Assembly (NCBI RefSeq): GCF_030815415.1
Contig: NZ_JAUSWW010000001.1
Location: 9,114,001-9,178,000 of the forward strand
Direction of reading: 5' to 3'
DNA from: Streptomyces canus
Lineage (GTDB): Bacteria > Actinomycetota > Actinomycetes > Streptomycetales > Streptomycetaceae
Length of the DNA stretch: 64,000 nucleotides
Position 1 is the stretch's first letter. Every line of letters starts with the position of its first letter. The notes below the pieces were generated by a model. That model was not told the origin of the DNA, searched no databases, and saw only the letters and a program-made list of their open reading frames with translations. This document shows, in pieces, positions 31,852-41,345 of the stretch. The position numbers and the translations under genes are program-made.

Positions 31852-33078
31852 TCAGTCCAGCGCGACACCCGGGGCGACGTCCTCGTGTCGCTCGACGTGC
31901 GCCGATCCTCGGACCGTCGCCGCCCGCTTGCCGCAGAAGGCCGACTCCAGGGTGCCCATCATCGTGTTGAGCACGGCCCCGTTGTTGGAGGTGTTGGCGA
32001 GTGCGCTGAGGCTCCGCCTGCCGTCCTTCGACGTGAACGCGTACGTGTAGTAGCCCTGGACGGCGCCCGTGTGGCCGTACACCGACGTCCCGCACGACAG
32101 GGTGCGGCGGCGCAGACCCAGGCCGTACGCCGTGGTGCTGTTGACCTTCCACCACCGCTGCATCTGCTCCAGGCTCCCGGCGGAGGTCAGCTTTCCGCCG
32201 AGCAGCGCCGACAGGAAGGTGTTGAGGTCCCCGGCGGTGGAGATGAGCGCGCCCGCGCTCTGTGCCCAGGACGTCGTCTGCCGCGTCGCGTCGATCGGCG
32301 CCGCACCGGCCGTGTCCGACGTCATGTAGCCGCGGGTGTGGCGGCCGGGGATCGTCGTGGCGGGGTGCACGTACAGCGTGTCGCGCAGGTGGAGCGGTTC
32401 GATGATGCGGCTCTGGTAGGCGGTCCCCACGGAGTGGCCGGTCAGCTTCTCGATGAGCATGCCGGCGACCACGAAGTTGGTGTTGGAGTACGCGTAGGCG
32501 GCGCCGGGGCTGTTGGTGCGGGCGTGCCGCAGCGAGCGGTCCACCAGCTGGCGGTAGGTGAAGACCTTGGTGCGGACGGCCTCGAAGCCCGGGACCGCCC
32601 TCGCGAACATGTCGTTGGTGTAGTCGTACAGACCGCTGCGATGGCTCAGGATGTGCCGCACGGTGATGCGGTCGTCGGGCAGCAGGCCCGGCAGATAGCG
32701 GTTGACCGAGGCGTTGAGCTTGAGCTTCTTCTCGTCGCGCAGTTGCAGCAGCACCACGGCGGAGAAGGTCTTGGTGACGCTGCCGATGCGGAACCGGTCG
32801 CGGGTGCTGATGGTCCGTCGGGTCTTGCGGTCGGCGAGGCCGGTGACCATCCGGTGGACAGTGGTGCCGTCGTCGATCCGTGCCATCGCGCCGGGCGCGC
32901 CCTGCCGCAGGGCGGTGCGCAGCACGCCGCGCAGCCCTGTGATGTCGGGCTGGGGCAGGGCCGCGGCGCTCGTCGGGGCCGTGCCGCTCTCGTCGGCCGT
33001 GGCGTGGGCCGGGACCGCGAGCAGGGACAGCAGGACCGCGCCCGAGACCGTAGCCCTGCGCAGCGTTGCTGATGTCAT
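31852..33078 (-). CDS. Secreted serine DD-peptidase / beta-lactamase-fold hydrolase
   Basis: 408 aa. Sec signal peptide (residues 1-28, cleavage near AHATA-DE). The penicillin-interactive domain carries all three motifs: SVTK (Ser100, Lys103), YSN (196-198) and HTG in VYGHTGAVQGY (about 336). This fits the S12 D-alanyl-D-alanine carboxypeptidases of Streptomyces (R61 type), which trim peptidoglycan stem peptides. ATG 33078 with GGGAG upstream. Divergent from the M4 protease across a 302-bp control region. Confidence 0.92.
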   Translation of the reverse strand: MTSATLRRATVSGAVLLSLLAVPAHATADESGTAPTSAAALPQPDITGLRGVLRTALRQGAPGAMARIDDGTTVHRMVTGLADRKTRRTISTRDRFRIGSVTKTFSAVVLLQLRDEKKLKLNASVNRYLPGLLPDDRITVRHILSHRSGLYDYTNDMFARAVPGFEAVRTKVFTYRQLVDRSLRHARTNSPGAAYAYSNTNFVVAGMLIEKLTGHSVGTAYQSRIIEPLHLRDTLYVHPATTIPGRHTRGYMTSDTAGAAPIDATRQTTSWAQSAGALISTAGDLNTFLSALLGGKLTSAGSLEQMQRWWKVNSTTAYGLGLRRRTLSCGTSVYGHTGAVQGYYTYAFTSKDGRRSLSALANTSNNGAVLNTMMGTLESAFCGKRAATVRGSAHVERHEDVAPGVALD

Positions 33079-33380
33079 CCGAGTGTTCTCCCGTTTCTCC
33101 TCGATGCGAGATCGATCACACATACGCCGGGCAACCTCCTCGCACCCCGTCACATCTCCACAGTCGACGCACAGTTGGTCACTCGTTGCTCACTGAGCGC
33201 TGCGGATTCGCAAAGTATTGCCATGAACTGTTGGAAAAGCGACTATTCAGGCTTTACATGGACATGACTCATCCGTAAGGGTTTCGTCCGGGGGCCCGAC
33301 CAGCCCCCATGGCGCGCAACCGCGCCATGACCCAGGGCGGTTGGTGATCCCGGCCGCCTTCGCTCGAAGGAACCCTCATA
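33079..33380. promoter_or_regulatory. Divergent control region DD-peptidase / M4 protease
   Basis: 302 bp without a gene. It includes an AT-richer stretch (about 33200-33285: AAAGTATTGCC, TTGGAAAAG, CTTTACATGG) that probably holds the protease promoter. No well-spaced -35/-10 pair could be fixed. Confidence 0.4.
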
Positions 33381-35138
33381 GTGCGTAGACCCCATATACG
33401 CAGCCTGGCCGTCGCCGTCGCGGTGACGACGGCCACCACGGGGCTCGCGGGCACGGCCTTCGCCGACCCGTCCACGGGGCAGCCGGGGAAGTCCCCGGCC
33501 GTCACGGCCACGTCCGTCGTCGACGCGGCCCGCGCCGCCGCGTTCGCCCACACCTCGGCCACCGGTGTCGCCCCGGGCGACGAACTCCGGGCCCAGGATG
33601 TGCTGATCGACCCGGAGGGCGCCCGGCACGTCCGGTTCGTCCGGGCCCATCGCGGCATGCCGGTCCTCGGCGGCGACCTCGTCGTCCACCTCACCGAGCA
33701 GCTGGGCTACGCGGGCGTCACCCGCGCGGCCGACCACGCCGTCCAGCCCGAGGCCGCCCGCGCCCGGCTGACGGCCCGGCAGGCCCAGGAGCGTGCCGCC
33801 GCGGTCGCCAAGGGCGACGCCGGACCGGCGGAACTCGTCGTCGACGCCCGTGACGGCGCCTCGGCCCTCGCCTACCAGGTGCGGGTCACCGGCAGTGCCA
33901 CCGCAGAGGCGGGCGGCTCCCGCACCGTCGTCGTCGACGCCGTCACCGGCAAGGTGCGCAGCAACACGCCGGACAGCGACGAGTTCCTCTCGCCCCAGCT
34001 CATCGACACCCTGCGCGAGCGCGGCGAGAAGCTGGACCCGGCCACCGGCACCGCCCCGCAGGCCGACGCCCTCGCGGCGACCGCCTCGGGCACCGGCAAC
34101 TCCCTCTTCGCCGGCAAGGTCACGCTGACCACCACGAAGACGGCCAGCCGCAGCTACGTCCTCAAGGACCCCAACCGCTGGGGCACCGAGACCAGGGACG
34201 CGCAGGGCCGGGAACTGGAGAACTTCGCCCGCGGCAAGAAGTTCACCAGCACCACCAACAAGTGGGGCAACGGCACCGTCTCCAACCGTGCCAGCGCCGC
34301 CGTCGACGCCCAGTACGGCATCACCAAGACCCTGGACTTCTACAAGAAGACCTTCGGCCGCAAGGGCATCGCCAACAACTCCAAGGGCGCCAAGGCGATG
34401 GTCCACTTCGGCAACAAGGTGGCCAACGCGTTCTGGGACCCGGCGTGCGGCTGCATGCTGTACGGCGACGGTGACGGCGACATGTTCAAGAAGCCGCTCG
34501 TCGTCCTCGACGTCACCGGCCACGAACTCACCCACGGTGTCGTGGACGCCACCGCCCGCCTGGAGCCCACCCGCGTGGACGCGGACGGCAACCAGTACGG
34601 CGAGGCCGGCTCCCTCAACGAGTCGCTGGCCGACATCTTCGGCTCGAACGTCGAGTTCAGCGCCAACAACCCGAAGAACCCGCCGAACTACCTGCTCGGC
34701 GAGAAGCTCGGCCTGGACCAGAAGTTCCTGCGCCGCCTCGACAAGCCCTCCCTGGACGTGCTCGAAGGCGCCATCGACTACTGGTCGCCGGCCGTCTACG
34801 ACGCCGAGGTCCACGCCGGCTCCGGCGTCTCCTCGCACGCGTACTACCTGCTCGCCGAGGGCAGTGGCCGCAAGAAGATCGGCAGCGTCACCTACGACTC
34901 GCCGACCGTCGACGGCCTGCCCGCGAAGGGCATCGGACGCGCCAAGGCCACGGCGGTCTACTACCGCGCCCTGACCCGCTACATGGTCTCCACCACCGAC
35001 TTCCACGACGCCCGCACGGCGACCCTGAAAGCGGCGAAGGACCTCTACGGGGCGGGCAGCGCCGAGTACAAGGCGGTGAACCGGTCCTGGGCCGCCGTCA
35101 ACGTGACCGCGGCCAACACCCCGGCCGCCCGGCACTGA
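33381..35138 (+). CDS. Secreted M4 (thermolysin-like) metalloprotease
   Basis: 585 aa. Signal peptide about 1-28 (AVAVAVTTATTGLAGTAFA), propeptide with FTP and PepSY-like parts (about 50-195), then a mature peptidase of about 330 residues. Zinc site His381-Glu-x-x-His385 (GHELTHGVVD) with third ligand Glu414 in GSLNESLAD; a His in VSSHAYYLLAEGSG is the transition-state residue. CGCM upstream of the active site may form a disulfide. It degrades extracellular protein for nutrition. GTG start 33381 with AAGGA upstream at a rather long spacing. Confidence 0.95.
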   Translation: MRRPHIRSLAVAVAVTTATTGLAGTAFADPSTGQPGKSPAVTATSVVDAARAAAFAHTSATGVAPGDELRAQDVLIDPEGARHVRFVRAHRGMPVLGGDLVVHLTEQLGYAGVTRAADHAVQPEAARARLTARQAQERAAAVAKGDAGPAELVVDARDGASALAYQVRVTGSATAEAGGSRTVVVDAVTGKVRSNTPDSDEFLSPQLIDTLRERGEKLDPATGTAPQADALAATASGTGNSLFAGKVTLTTTKTASRSYVLKDPNRWGTETRDAQGRELENFARGKKFTSTTNKWGNGTVSNRASAAVDAQYGITKTLDFYKKTFGRKGIANNSKGAKAMVHFGNKVANAFWDPACGCMLYGDGDGDMFKKPLVVLDVTGHELTHGVVDATARLEPTRVDADGNQYGEAGSLNESLADIFGSNVEFSANNPKNPPNYLLGEKLGLDQKFLRRLDKPSLDVLEGAIDYWSPAVYDAEVHAGSGVSSHAYYLLAEGSGRKKIGSVTYDSPTVDGLPAKGIGRAKATAVYYRALTRYMVSTTDFHDARTATLKAAKDLYGAGSAEYKAVNRSWAAVNVTAANTPAARH

Positions 35139-35153
35139 CGGCACACCGCACGG

Positions 35154-35894
35154 TCAGGCCCACTGTCTCTCCACCTCGTCGGACACACCGAACCCGGCGT
35201 CGCAGGAGGGGCAGTGGGCCCTGCCGAAGACATACGTCAGGGCGAGCGCGACCTCGTCCCGGCCCGCCTCCACGGCCTCCCGGTGCAGCCGGGCGCCGAT
35301 CCCCTCGAGCCGTTCCGGAGCCGTGGGCAGGAGCCGCGCCCGGCCCTCCTCGCCCTCGGCTCCCGGGCCGGTGACATAGTCGCCCGCCACGGAGAAGTGG
35401 CCGTACGAACCGAAGGCGACGAAGAGGCCGTCCTCGCACGCGGGGCATTCCAGCTCGTACTCCTCGTTGAGCAGTCCCTCCAGCGCCGAGGCCCACACGC
35501 CGGCGTCCTCGAAGGCCAGGACGGCCATCTGGAGGTAGACGAAGTCGCCCATCTCGAGATCCCTCGCGGCGAACAGCCCGCGTGCGACGCCGAGCAGTTC
35601 CTCGATCTCGTGGGCGCAGCGCTCGCGGCGGGCCGGGTCCGGGTCCGTCGTGATCAGCCCGGCCATCAGCACCGCCTGGAGCGGCTCGCCGGGCGCCCGG
35701 CCCCGCGCGATGTCCGCGAGGACCGGCATCGCCGCCCAGCTCGCCTCGTACACCGAGCCCTGATGGCACAGCGCGGACCACAGGTCGTTCCACACCTTGT
35801 CGTCGTCAGGGCCGCCGAGCTGCGCGAAGAGCCCCGGGATGTCCTCCGCGCTGCCGTAGGCGTGGGTCAGCCCGGCCCAATTGATCGTCGTCAT
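35154..35894 (-). CDS. Conserved protein with two CxxC pairs, unknown function
   Basis: 246 aa, cytosolic. Residues 1-145 are alpha-helical and repeat-like (W-x-x-LWSALCHQGSVYEASWAAMPVLADIA), similar in feel to HEAT-type scaffolds. CPAC (150-153) and CPSC (228-231) could together hold one zinc ion, enclosing a GSYGHFSVAGDY segment. Proteins with this layout occur near contact-dependent toxin systems in actinobacteria as possible immunity proteins, but there is no toxin here. Function unknown. The stop lies 15 bp from the convergent M4 protease stop. Confidence 0.75.
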   Translation of the reverse strand: MTTINWAGLTHAYGSAEDIPGLFAQLGGPDDDKVWNDLWSALCHQGSVYEASWAAMPVLADIARGRAPGEPLQAVLMAGLITTDPDPARRERCAHEIEELLGVARGLFAARDLEMGDFVYLQMAVLAFEDAGVWASALEGLLNEEYELECPACEDGLFVAFGSYGHFSVAGDYVTGPGAEGEEGRARLLPTAPERLEGIGARLHREAVEAGRDEVALALTYVFGRAHCPSCDAGFGVSDEVERQWA

Positions 35895-35953
35895 GGGGCG
35901 ATTGTGCCGCCCGGCACTGACAGCCCGGTCACCGACGAATCCTGCTTCTTTTA

Positions 35954-35982
35954 TTGACGACGGAAAAGAACCCCTCTAAGTT
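35954..35982 (+). promoter_or_regulatory. Strong -35/-10 promoter giving a leaderless ROK transcript
   Basis: TTGACG (35954-35959), exactly 17 nt, TAAGTT (35977-35982). Transcription should start at or next to the A of ATG 35990, seven bases after the -10. There is no ribosome site, as expected for a leaderless mRNA. The TTG of the -35 is in frame with the gene and could be mistaken for a start codon. Confidence 0.7.
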
Positions 35983-35989
35983 CCCGGCC

Positions 35990-37156
35990 ATGCGCCCGAT
36001 CCCCCGCGCCGAGACGTTCCCCGTGAACACCCCCGCCGCCTCACAGGTGTTCACCACCGTCCTGTCCCAAGGCCCGCTCGCCCGACTGGAGGTGGCCCGC
36101 AGGGTGGGCCTGTCCGCGGCCGCCGTCACCAAGGCGGTCCGGCCCCTCATCGAGGCCGGCTACCTGGTGGAGGGCGCGGACGACGAGGCCCGCCCCGCAC
36201 TCGGGCGGCCCGCGAACCTGGTGCGGGTCGACGGCGGACGTGCCCTGTTCATCGGCGTCAAGGTGACCGGCGACGAGATCATCGGCGTCCTCACCGACCT
36301 GTGCTGCCGCATCCGCGTCGCCCGCCATGTGCCGCTGCCCGACCGTGCGGCCAAGGCGGTGCTGGCGTCCGTCGCGGACCTGGTCCAGGACCTGCTGACC
36401 GAGGCGGACGGCGTCCCGGTACCGGGCCTCGGCGTCGCCGTCTCCGGAGACGTGGACCGGGCCGAAGGCGCCGTCCGCTACTCGCCGTTCCTCGACTGGC
36501 GCGACGTACCCCTCGCCGAACTCATCGCTCTGACCACCGGGTTGCCGGTCACCGTCGACAACGACGTGCGCGCCCTGACCGTCGCCGAGCAGTGGTTCGG
36601 CGCCGGCGCGGGCCTGTCCGACTTCGCCGTGGTGACCGTCGGCGCGGGCATCGGCTGCGGCCTCGTGGTGCACGGCCGCGTGGTCTCCGGAGCCCACGGC
36701 GTGGCCGGCGAGATCGGCCATGTGGCCGTCGACCCGAACGGCCCCCTGTGCCACTGCGGCAACCGCGGCTGCGTGGAGGCGATCGCGGGAGAGGCGGCGA
36801 TCGTCCGCCGGATCCGGGAGATCACCGGAGCCGAACTCGCCGACGCGGCCGAGGCGTTGGCCCTGGCCCGCCGAGGCGTCGCCGGAGCCCGCGAGGTGTA
36901 CGCACGGGCCGGGGAGGCGATCGGCCGCGGCATCGCCACCGTCGCCAACCTCCTCGGTCCCGAACGCGTGATCATCTCCGGGGAGGGGCTCGCCGCCTAC
37001 GACCTGTTCGCCGAACAGATCCGCGACGCGTTCGTCGCGGCCGCCTTCGGATCCGCCGCCCAGTGCGATGTCCTCACCCGCCCGCTGCCCTTCGAGGAGT
37101 GGGCCCGCGGGGCCGCGGCCACCGCGATCCAGTCCTTCGTCCGAGCCGACGTATAA
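35990..37156 (+). CDS. ROK-family sugar-responsive repressor
   Basis: 388 aa from ATG 35990. N-terminal winged helix-turn-helix (about 12-75: GPLARLEVARRVGLSAAAVTKAVRPLIEAGYL) and a ROK domain with GEIGHVAVDPNGPLCHCGNRGCVEAIAG, i.e. the C-x-C-G-x-x-G-C zinc motif and its preceding His. ROK regulators bind sugars and repress adjacent glycan genes. The three exported glycan enzymes downstream start 26 bp later and run as an operon, so galactose, fucose or an oligosaccharide is the likely signal (inference). Confidence 0.93.
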   Translation: MRPIPRAETFPVNTPAASQVFTTVLSQGPLARLEVARRVGLSAAAVTKAVRPLIEAGYLVEGADDEARPALGRPANLVRVDGGRALFIGVKVTGDEIIGVLTDLCCRIRVARHVPLPDRAAKAVLASVADLVQDLLTEADGVPVPGLGVAVSGDVDRAEGAVRYSPFLDWRDVPLAELIALTTGLPVTVDNDVRALTVAEQWFGAGAGLSDFAVVTVGAGIGCGLVVHGRVVSGAHGVAGEIGHVAVDPNGPLCHCGNRGCVEAIAGEAAIVRRIREITGAELADAAEALALARRGVAGAREVYARAGEAIGRGIATVANLLGPERVIISGEGLAAYDLFAEQIRDAFVAAAFGSAAQCDVLTRPLPFEEWARGAAATAIQSFVRADV

Positions 37157-37182
37157 CTCCCACGACCCAGGAGGTACGACCC

Positions 37183-38979
37183 ATGCGGTCATCCTCGTAC
37201 TCCGTCATGCCCGCACGCACCCTCAGAGCCCTCGTGGTCCTGGCCCTCGCCGCCGGTGCCGTCACCGTCGCACCGACGGCCGGCGCCGAGACCGCCGCTC
37301 CCGCCCTCGCCGCCAAGCCCTACATGGGCTGGACCAGTTGGAGCATGCAGTCGTCCAAGTACCCCGGCCTCAACCCGGACGGCGACTACAGCTACCTCAC
37401 CGAGGCCAACGTCCTCGAGCAGAGCGACGCGATGGCCGCCAAGCTCAAGAAGTTCGGCTACGAGTACGTCAACATCGACGCCGGCTGGTGGATGGACAAG
37501 ACCTGGAAGTCAGGGTTCGACCGGTACGGCCGCCAGAAGGCCGACCCGGTCCGCTTCCCCAGCGGCATGAAGGCCGTCGCCGACCGCATCCACGCCAAAG
37601 GCCTCAAGGCCGGCATCTACCTGCCGGCCGGCCTGGAGAAGGGGGCCTACGGCGAGGGCAGGACGCCGATCTGGAACGCCGACGGCTGCACCACCGCCGA
37701 CATCGTCTACGGCGACCTGCGCACCACCAACGGCTGGGACAGCTCCTACAAACTCGACTTCTCCCGCCCCTGCACCGCGAAGTACATCGACTCCCAGGCC
37801 CAGTTGATCGCCGACTGGGGCTACGACTTCCTCAAACTCGATGGCGTGGGCCCCGGCTCAGGCAAGAGCGGCGACCAGTACGACAACGTTGCCGACGTGG
37901 CCGCGTGGCACAAGGCGATCGCCGCCACCGGCCGCCCGATCCACCTCGAACTCTCCTGGTCCCTCGACATCGGCCACGCCGCGGACTGGAAGAAGTACTC
38001 CCAGGGCTGGCGCGTCGACACCGACGTCGAGTGCTACTGCAACACCCTCGTCAGCTGGGAGAACTCCGTCGACGACCGCTGGGACGACACCCCCGCCTGG
38101 ACCCGGCACGCCGGCCCGGGAGGCTGGAACGACCTCGACTCCCTCGACGTCGGCAACGGCGAGATGGACGGCCTCACCAGGGCGGAACGGCAGAGCTACG
38201 CCACCCTGTGGGCCATCGCCAAGTCACCCCTCTACACCGGCGACGACCTCACCCGCCTCGACTCCTACGGCTTGTCCCTGCTGACCAACCGCGAGGTCAT
38301 CGCCCTCAACCAGGGCGCCGCACCGCCCGCGCACCCGGTCACTCCGTCCGACCCCCAGCAGGTGTGGGCCGCGAAGAACCCCGACGGCACCTACACCGTC
38401 GCCCTGTTCAACCTCGCCGACGCCCCCGCCGCCGTGACCGCCGACTGGACGACCCTCGGCTTCACCGGGAAGGCGACGGTCCGTGACCTCTGGAACCACG
38501 AGAACCTCGGCACGTACAAGAACAGGATCACCCAGGCCCTGCCCGCCCACGGCTCACGCCTGTTCACGGTCACCCCGCGCGGAGACCGGCTCACCTGGAC
38601 GGGCATCGAGGCCGAGTCCGCCACGAACACCCTCGCCGGCAACGCCTCCGTCGCCGACTGCTCCGCCTGCTCCGACGGAAAGAAGGTCGGCAACGTGTAC
38701 CTCGGCTCCAAGCTGACCTTCAACGACGTCGTCGTCGCCCGGGCCGACACCTACCAGATCAAGGTCTCGTACATCAGCGGCGACGCCCGCTCGGTGGACG
38801 TCTCGGCGAACGGTGGCGGCGCCACCCGCCACAAGCTCCCCGCCACCGGCGACTGGGGGACCGTGTCCAGCGTGTACGTGCCCGTGACGCTCAAGGCCGG
38901 CTCCAACACGATCACCTTCGACAGCGGCACCGGCTACGCACCGGACATCGACCGGATCGACATACCGACGTCGTCCTGA
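37183..38979 (+). CDS. Secreted GH27-type alpha-galactosidase with CBM35
   Basis: 598 aa. Signal peptide about 1-36 (VLALAAGAVTVAPTAGA). GH27/melibiase-type TIM barrel about 45-385, opening with KPYMGWTSWSMQ, catalytic nucleophile Asp220 in YDFLKLDG, and WRVDTDVEC as the acid/base region. A C-terminal beta domain (about 390-465) and a CBM35-like module (about 470-598, TGIEAESATNTLAG start) follow. It removes terminal alpha-galactose from plant polysaccharides. AGGAGGT ribosome site before ATG 37183. Second gene of the ROK-GH27-GH95-SGNH operon. Confidence 0.92.
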   Translation: MRSSSYSVMPARTLRALVVLALAAGAVTVAPTAGAETAAPALAAKPYMGWTSWSMQSSKYPGLNPDGDYSYLTEANVLEQSDAMAAKLKKFGYEYVNIDAGWWMDKTWKSGFDRYGRQKADPVRFPSGMKAVADRIHAKGLKAGIYLPAGLEKGAYGEGRTPIWNADGCTTADIVYGDLRTTNGWDSSYKLDFSRPCTAKYIDSQAQLIADWGYDFLKLDGVGPGSGKSGDQYDNVADVAAWHKAIAATGRPIHLELSWSLDIGHAADWKKYSQGWRVDTDVECYCNTLVSWENSVDDRWDDTPAWTRHAGPGGWNDLDSLDVGNGEMDGLTRAERQSYATLWAIAKSPLYTGDDLTRLDSYGLSLLTNREVIALNQGAAPPAHPVTPSDPQQVWAAKNPDGTYTVALFNLADAPAAVTADWTTLGFTGKATVRDLWNHENLGTYKNRITQALPAHGSRLFTVTPRGDRLTWTGIEAESATNTLAGNASVADCSACSDGKKVGNVYLGSKLTFNDVVVARADTYQIKVSYISGDARSVDVSANGGGATRHKLPATGDWGTVSSVYVPVTLKAGSNTITFDSGTGYAPDIDRIDIPTSS

Positions 38980-38999
38980 ACGACCCTCCAGGAGCCGCC

Positions 39000-41345
39000 A
39001 TGACCCCCGAACCGTCCAGACGCAACCTCCTCGCCCTCGCCACCGCGACCGGAGCCCTCGCCACGCTCCCCGCCTTCACCGCCTCGGCCGCACCTCAGCG
39101 GCCCGACGCCTCGTACGACACCACCGCACACGACGAGCTCTGGTGGCAGGCCCCCGCCGACGAGCACTCGATGATCGAACAGGGCCTGCCCCTCGGTAAC
39201 GGCCGTCTCGGCGCCCTCGCGAGCAACGACCCCGGCCGCGAACTCCTTCTCGTCACCGACGCCACGATGTGGACCGGCGGCCTCAACGACACGCTCGACG
39301 CGGACGGCCAATTCCCGTACGGCCGAGAGGACTTCGGCTCCTTCACGCTGCTCGCCCGGCTCGCCGTCGACATCCCCGACCATGACCTGTCCGCCGTCTC
39401 CGGCTACCGCCGCACCCTGGACCTCGACCGAGGCGTGATCACCACGTCGTACGTCCGCTCCGGAGTGACGTACCGGCGGCAGATCTTCGCCAGCCGGCCC
39501 GACGACGTGATCGTCCTGCACTTCTCCCAGAGCGGAGGCGGCCGGTACTCCGGCACGGTGACGCTGGAGGGGACGCACGGCGAGGGGAGCGCGGTGTCGT
39601 TCGGGGCGGCCTTCGCCAACGGGCTGCGCTACGGGGCCGCCGTGACGGCGTACGGCACCGGTGGCACGGTCACCGCCGGCGGCTCGGGCATCTCCTTCAC
39701 CCGCTGCAAGGACCTCACCGTGGTACTCAGCGGCGGCACCAACTACGCGCCCGACGCCGCCACCCACTACCGGGACCCCTCCCTCCACCCCGAGCAGCTG
39801 GCCCGCACCAAGGTCCGGGCCGCCGCCCGCCACACGGCGCAGACCCTGCTGCGCACCCATGTCGCCGACCACCGTGCACTGTTCGGGCAGTTCGACCTCT
39901 CCCTCGGCGCATCGTCCGAGGAGCAGCGCTCCCTCGACACCTGGGAGCGGATCCGGGCGCGCGCCCGGGACGGCGTGCCCGATCCCGAACTGGAGGCCCA
40001 GTACCTGCAGTTCGGCCGGTACCTGATGATCGCGGGCTCACGCGGCAGCCTCCCCCTCAACCTCCAGGGGCTGTGGCTCGACGGCAACGCCCCGGACTGG
40101 ATGGGCGACTACCACACCGACATCAACCTCCAGATGAACTACTGGATGGGCGACCGGGCCGGACTGTCCCAGTGCTTCGACGCGTTCACCGACTACTGCG
40201 TCGACCAACTCCCCTCCTGGACCGAACTGACCCGGACTCACTTCAACGACGCGCGCAACCGCTACCGCAACTCCACCGGAAAGGTGGCCGGCTGGACCGT
40301 CGCCGTCTCGACCAACATCCACGGCGGGATGGGCTGGTGGTGGCATCCGGCGGGCAACGCCTGGCTGTGCAACTCCCTCTGGGAGCACTACGAGTTCACC
40401 GGGCGCCGCTCCCATCTGGAGAAGATCTACCCGCTGCTCAAGGGCGCCTGCGAGTTCTGGGAGGCCCGGCTGCTCACCCTCACCCTCCCGGGCACCTCCG
40501 AGGAAGTGCTTGTCGCGGACAGCGACTGGTCGCCCGAGCACGGGCCGCTCGACGCCAAGGGCATCACCTACGCCCAGGAACTCGTCCGGTCGCTCTTCGG
40601 CAACTACTGCGCCGCGGCGGCGGAGTTGAAGAAGGACACCGGCCTCGCCGGCAGGATCGCGGGCCTGCGCAAACGGTTGTATCTGCCGCGGGTCAGCCCC
40701 ACCACGGGCTGGCTGGAGGAGTGGATGTCGCCCGACAACCTCGGCGAGACCACCCACCGGCACCTCTCCCCGCTCGTCGGCCTCTTCCCCGGCGACCGCA
40801 TCCGGCCCGACGGCTCCACCCCCGCCGCCCTCGTGGAGGGCGCCACCGCCCTGCTCACCGCGCGCGGCATGGAGAGCTTCGGCTGGGCGAACGCCTGGCG
40901 GAGCCTGTGCTGGGCCCGGCTCAAGAACGCGGACAACGCCTACCAGCTCGTCGTCAACAACCTCCGCCCCTCGACCGACGGCAGCAACGGCACCGCCTTC
41001 AACCTCTTCGACATCTACGAGGTGGAACAGGGCCGGGGCATCTTCCAGATCGACGGCAACTTCGGCACCCCGGCCGCGATGATCGAGATGCTGCTGTACT
41101 CGCGCCCGGGCCACCTCGAACTCCTCCCCGCCCTCCCGGACGCGTGGGCCGAGTCCGGCTCCCTCACCGGGGCCGGTGCGCGCGGCGGTTTCGTCGTCGA
41201 TCTACGGTGGAGGGATGGGAAACCGACCGAGGCACGCATCCGCAGCATCGGCGGCCGCACCACGACGGTCGCGTACGCCGGGACCTCCCGGACCGTGGCA
41301 CTGGAGCCCGGTGCGTCCGTGACGCTCAAGGACCTCGACCGATGA
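39000..41345 (+). CDS. Secreted GH95 alpha-L-fucosidase (or alpha-L-galactosidase)
   Basis: 781 aa. Tat-type signal RRNLLALATATGALATLPAF (7-26). N-terminal beta-sandwich (about 40-290, LWWQAPADEHSMIEQGLPLGNGRLGAL), then an (alpha/alpha)6 barrel. The general-base asparagine motif DINLQMNYW (Asn376 and Asn380) and DSDWSPEHG are GH95 hallmarks. GH95 inverts alpha-1,2-L-fucose (or L-galactose) linkages such as those ending xyloglucan side chains. Length is normal for the family. ATG 39000 with AGGAG upstream. Its stop overlaps the next start as ATGA. Confidence 0.93.
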   Translation: MTPEPSRRNLLALATATGALATLPAFTASAAPQRPDASYDTTAHDELWWQAPADEHSMIEQGLPLGNGRLGALASNDPGRELLLVTDATMWTGGLNDTLDADGQFPYGREDFGSFTLLARLAVDIPDHDLSAVSGYRRTLDLDRGVITTSYVRSGVTYRRQIFASRPDDVIVLHFSQSGGGRYSGTVTLEGTHGEGSAVSFGAAFANGLRYGAAVTAYGTGGTVTAGGSGISFTRCKDLTVVLSGGTNYAPDAATHYRDPSLHPEQLARTKVRAAARHTAQTLLRTHVADHRALFGQFDLSLGASSEEQRSLDTWERIRARARDGVPDPELEAQYLQFGRYLMIAGSRGSLPLNLQGLWLDGNAPDWMGDYHTDINLQMNYWMGDRAGLSQCFDAFTDYCVDQLPSWTELTRTHFNDARNRYRNSTGKVAGWTVAVSTNIHGGMGWWWHPAGNAWLCNSLWEHYEFTGRRSHLEKIYPLLKGACEFWEARLLTLTLPGTSEEVLVADSDWSPEHGPLDAKGITYAQELVRSLFGNYCAAAAELKKDTGLAGRIAGLRKRLYLPRVSPTTGWLEEWMSPDNLGETTHRHLSPLVGLFPGDRIRPDGSTPAALVEGATALLTARGMESFGWANAWRSLCWARLKNADNAYQLVVNNLRPSTDGSNGTAFNLFDIYEVEQGRGIFQIDGNFGTPAAMIEMLLYSRPGHLELLPALPDAWAESGSLTGAGARGGFVVDLRWRDGKPTEARIRSIGGRTTTVAYAGTSRTVALEPGASVTLKDLDR

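Noticed and set aside
35954..35989. TTG start for the ROK gene
   Set aside because: This TTG is part of a -35 hexamer with a well-spaced -10; the added residues have no similarity to ROK proteins.
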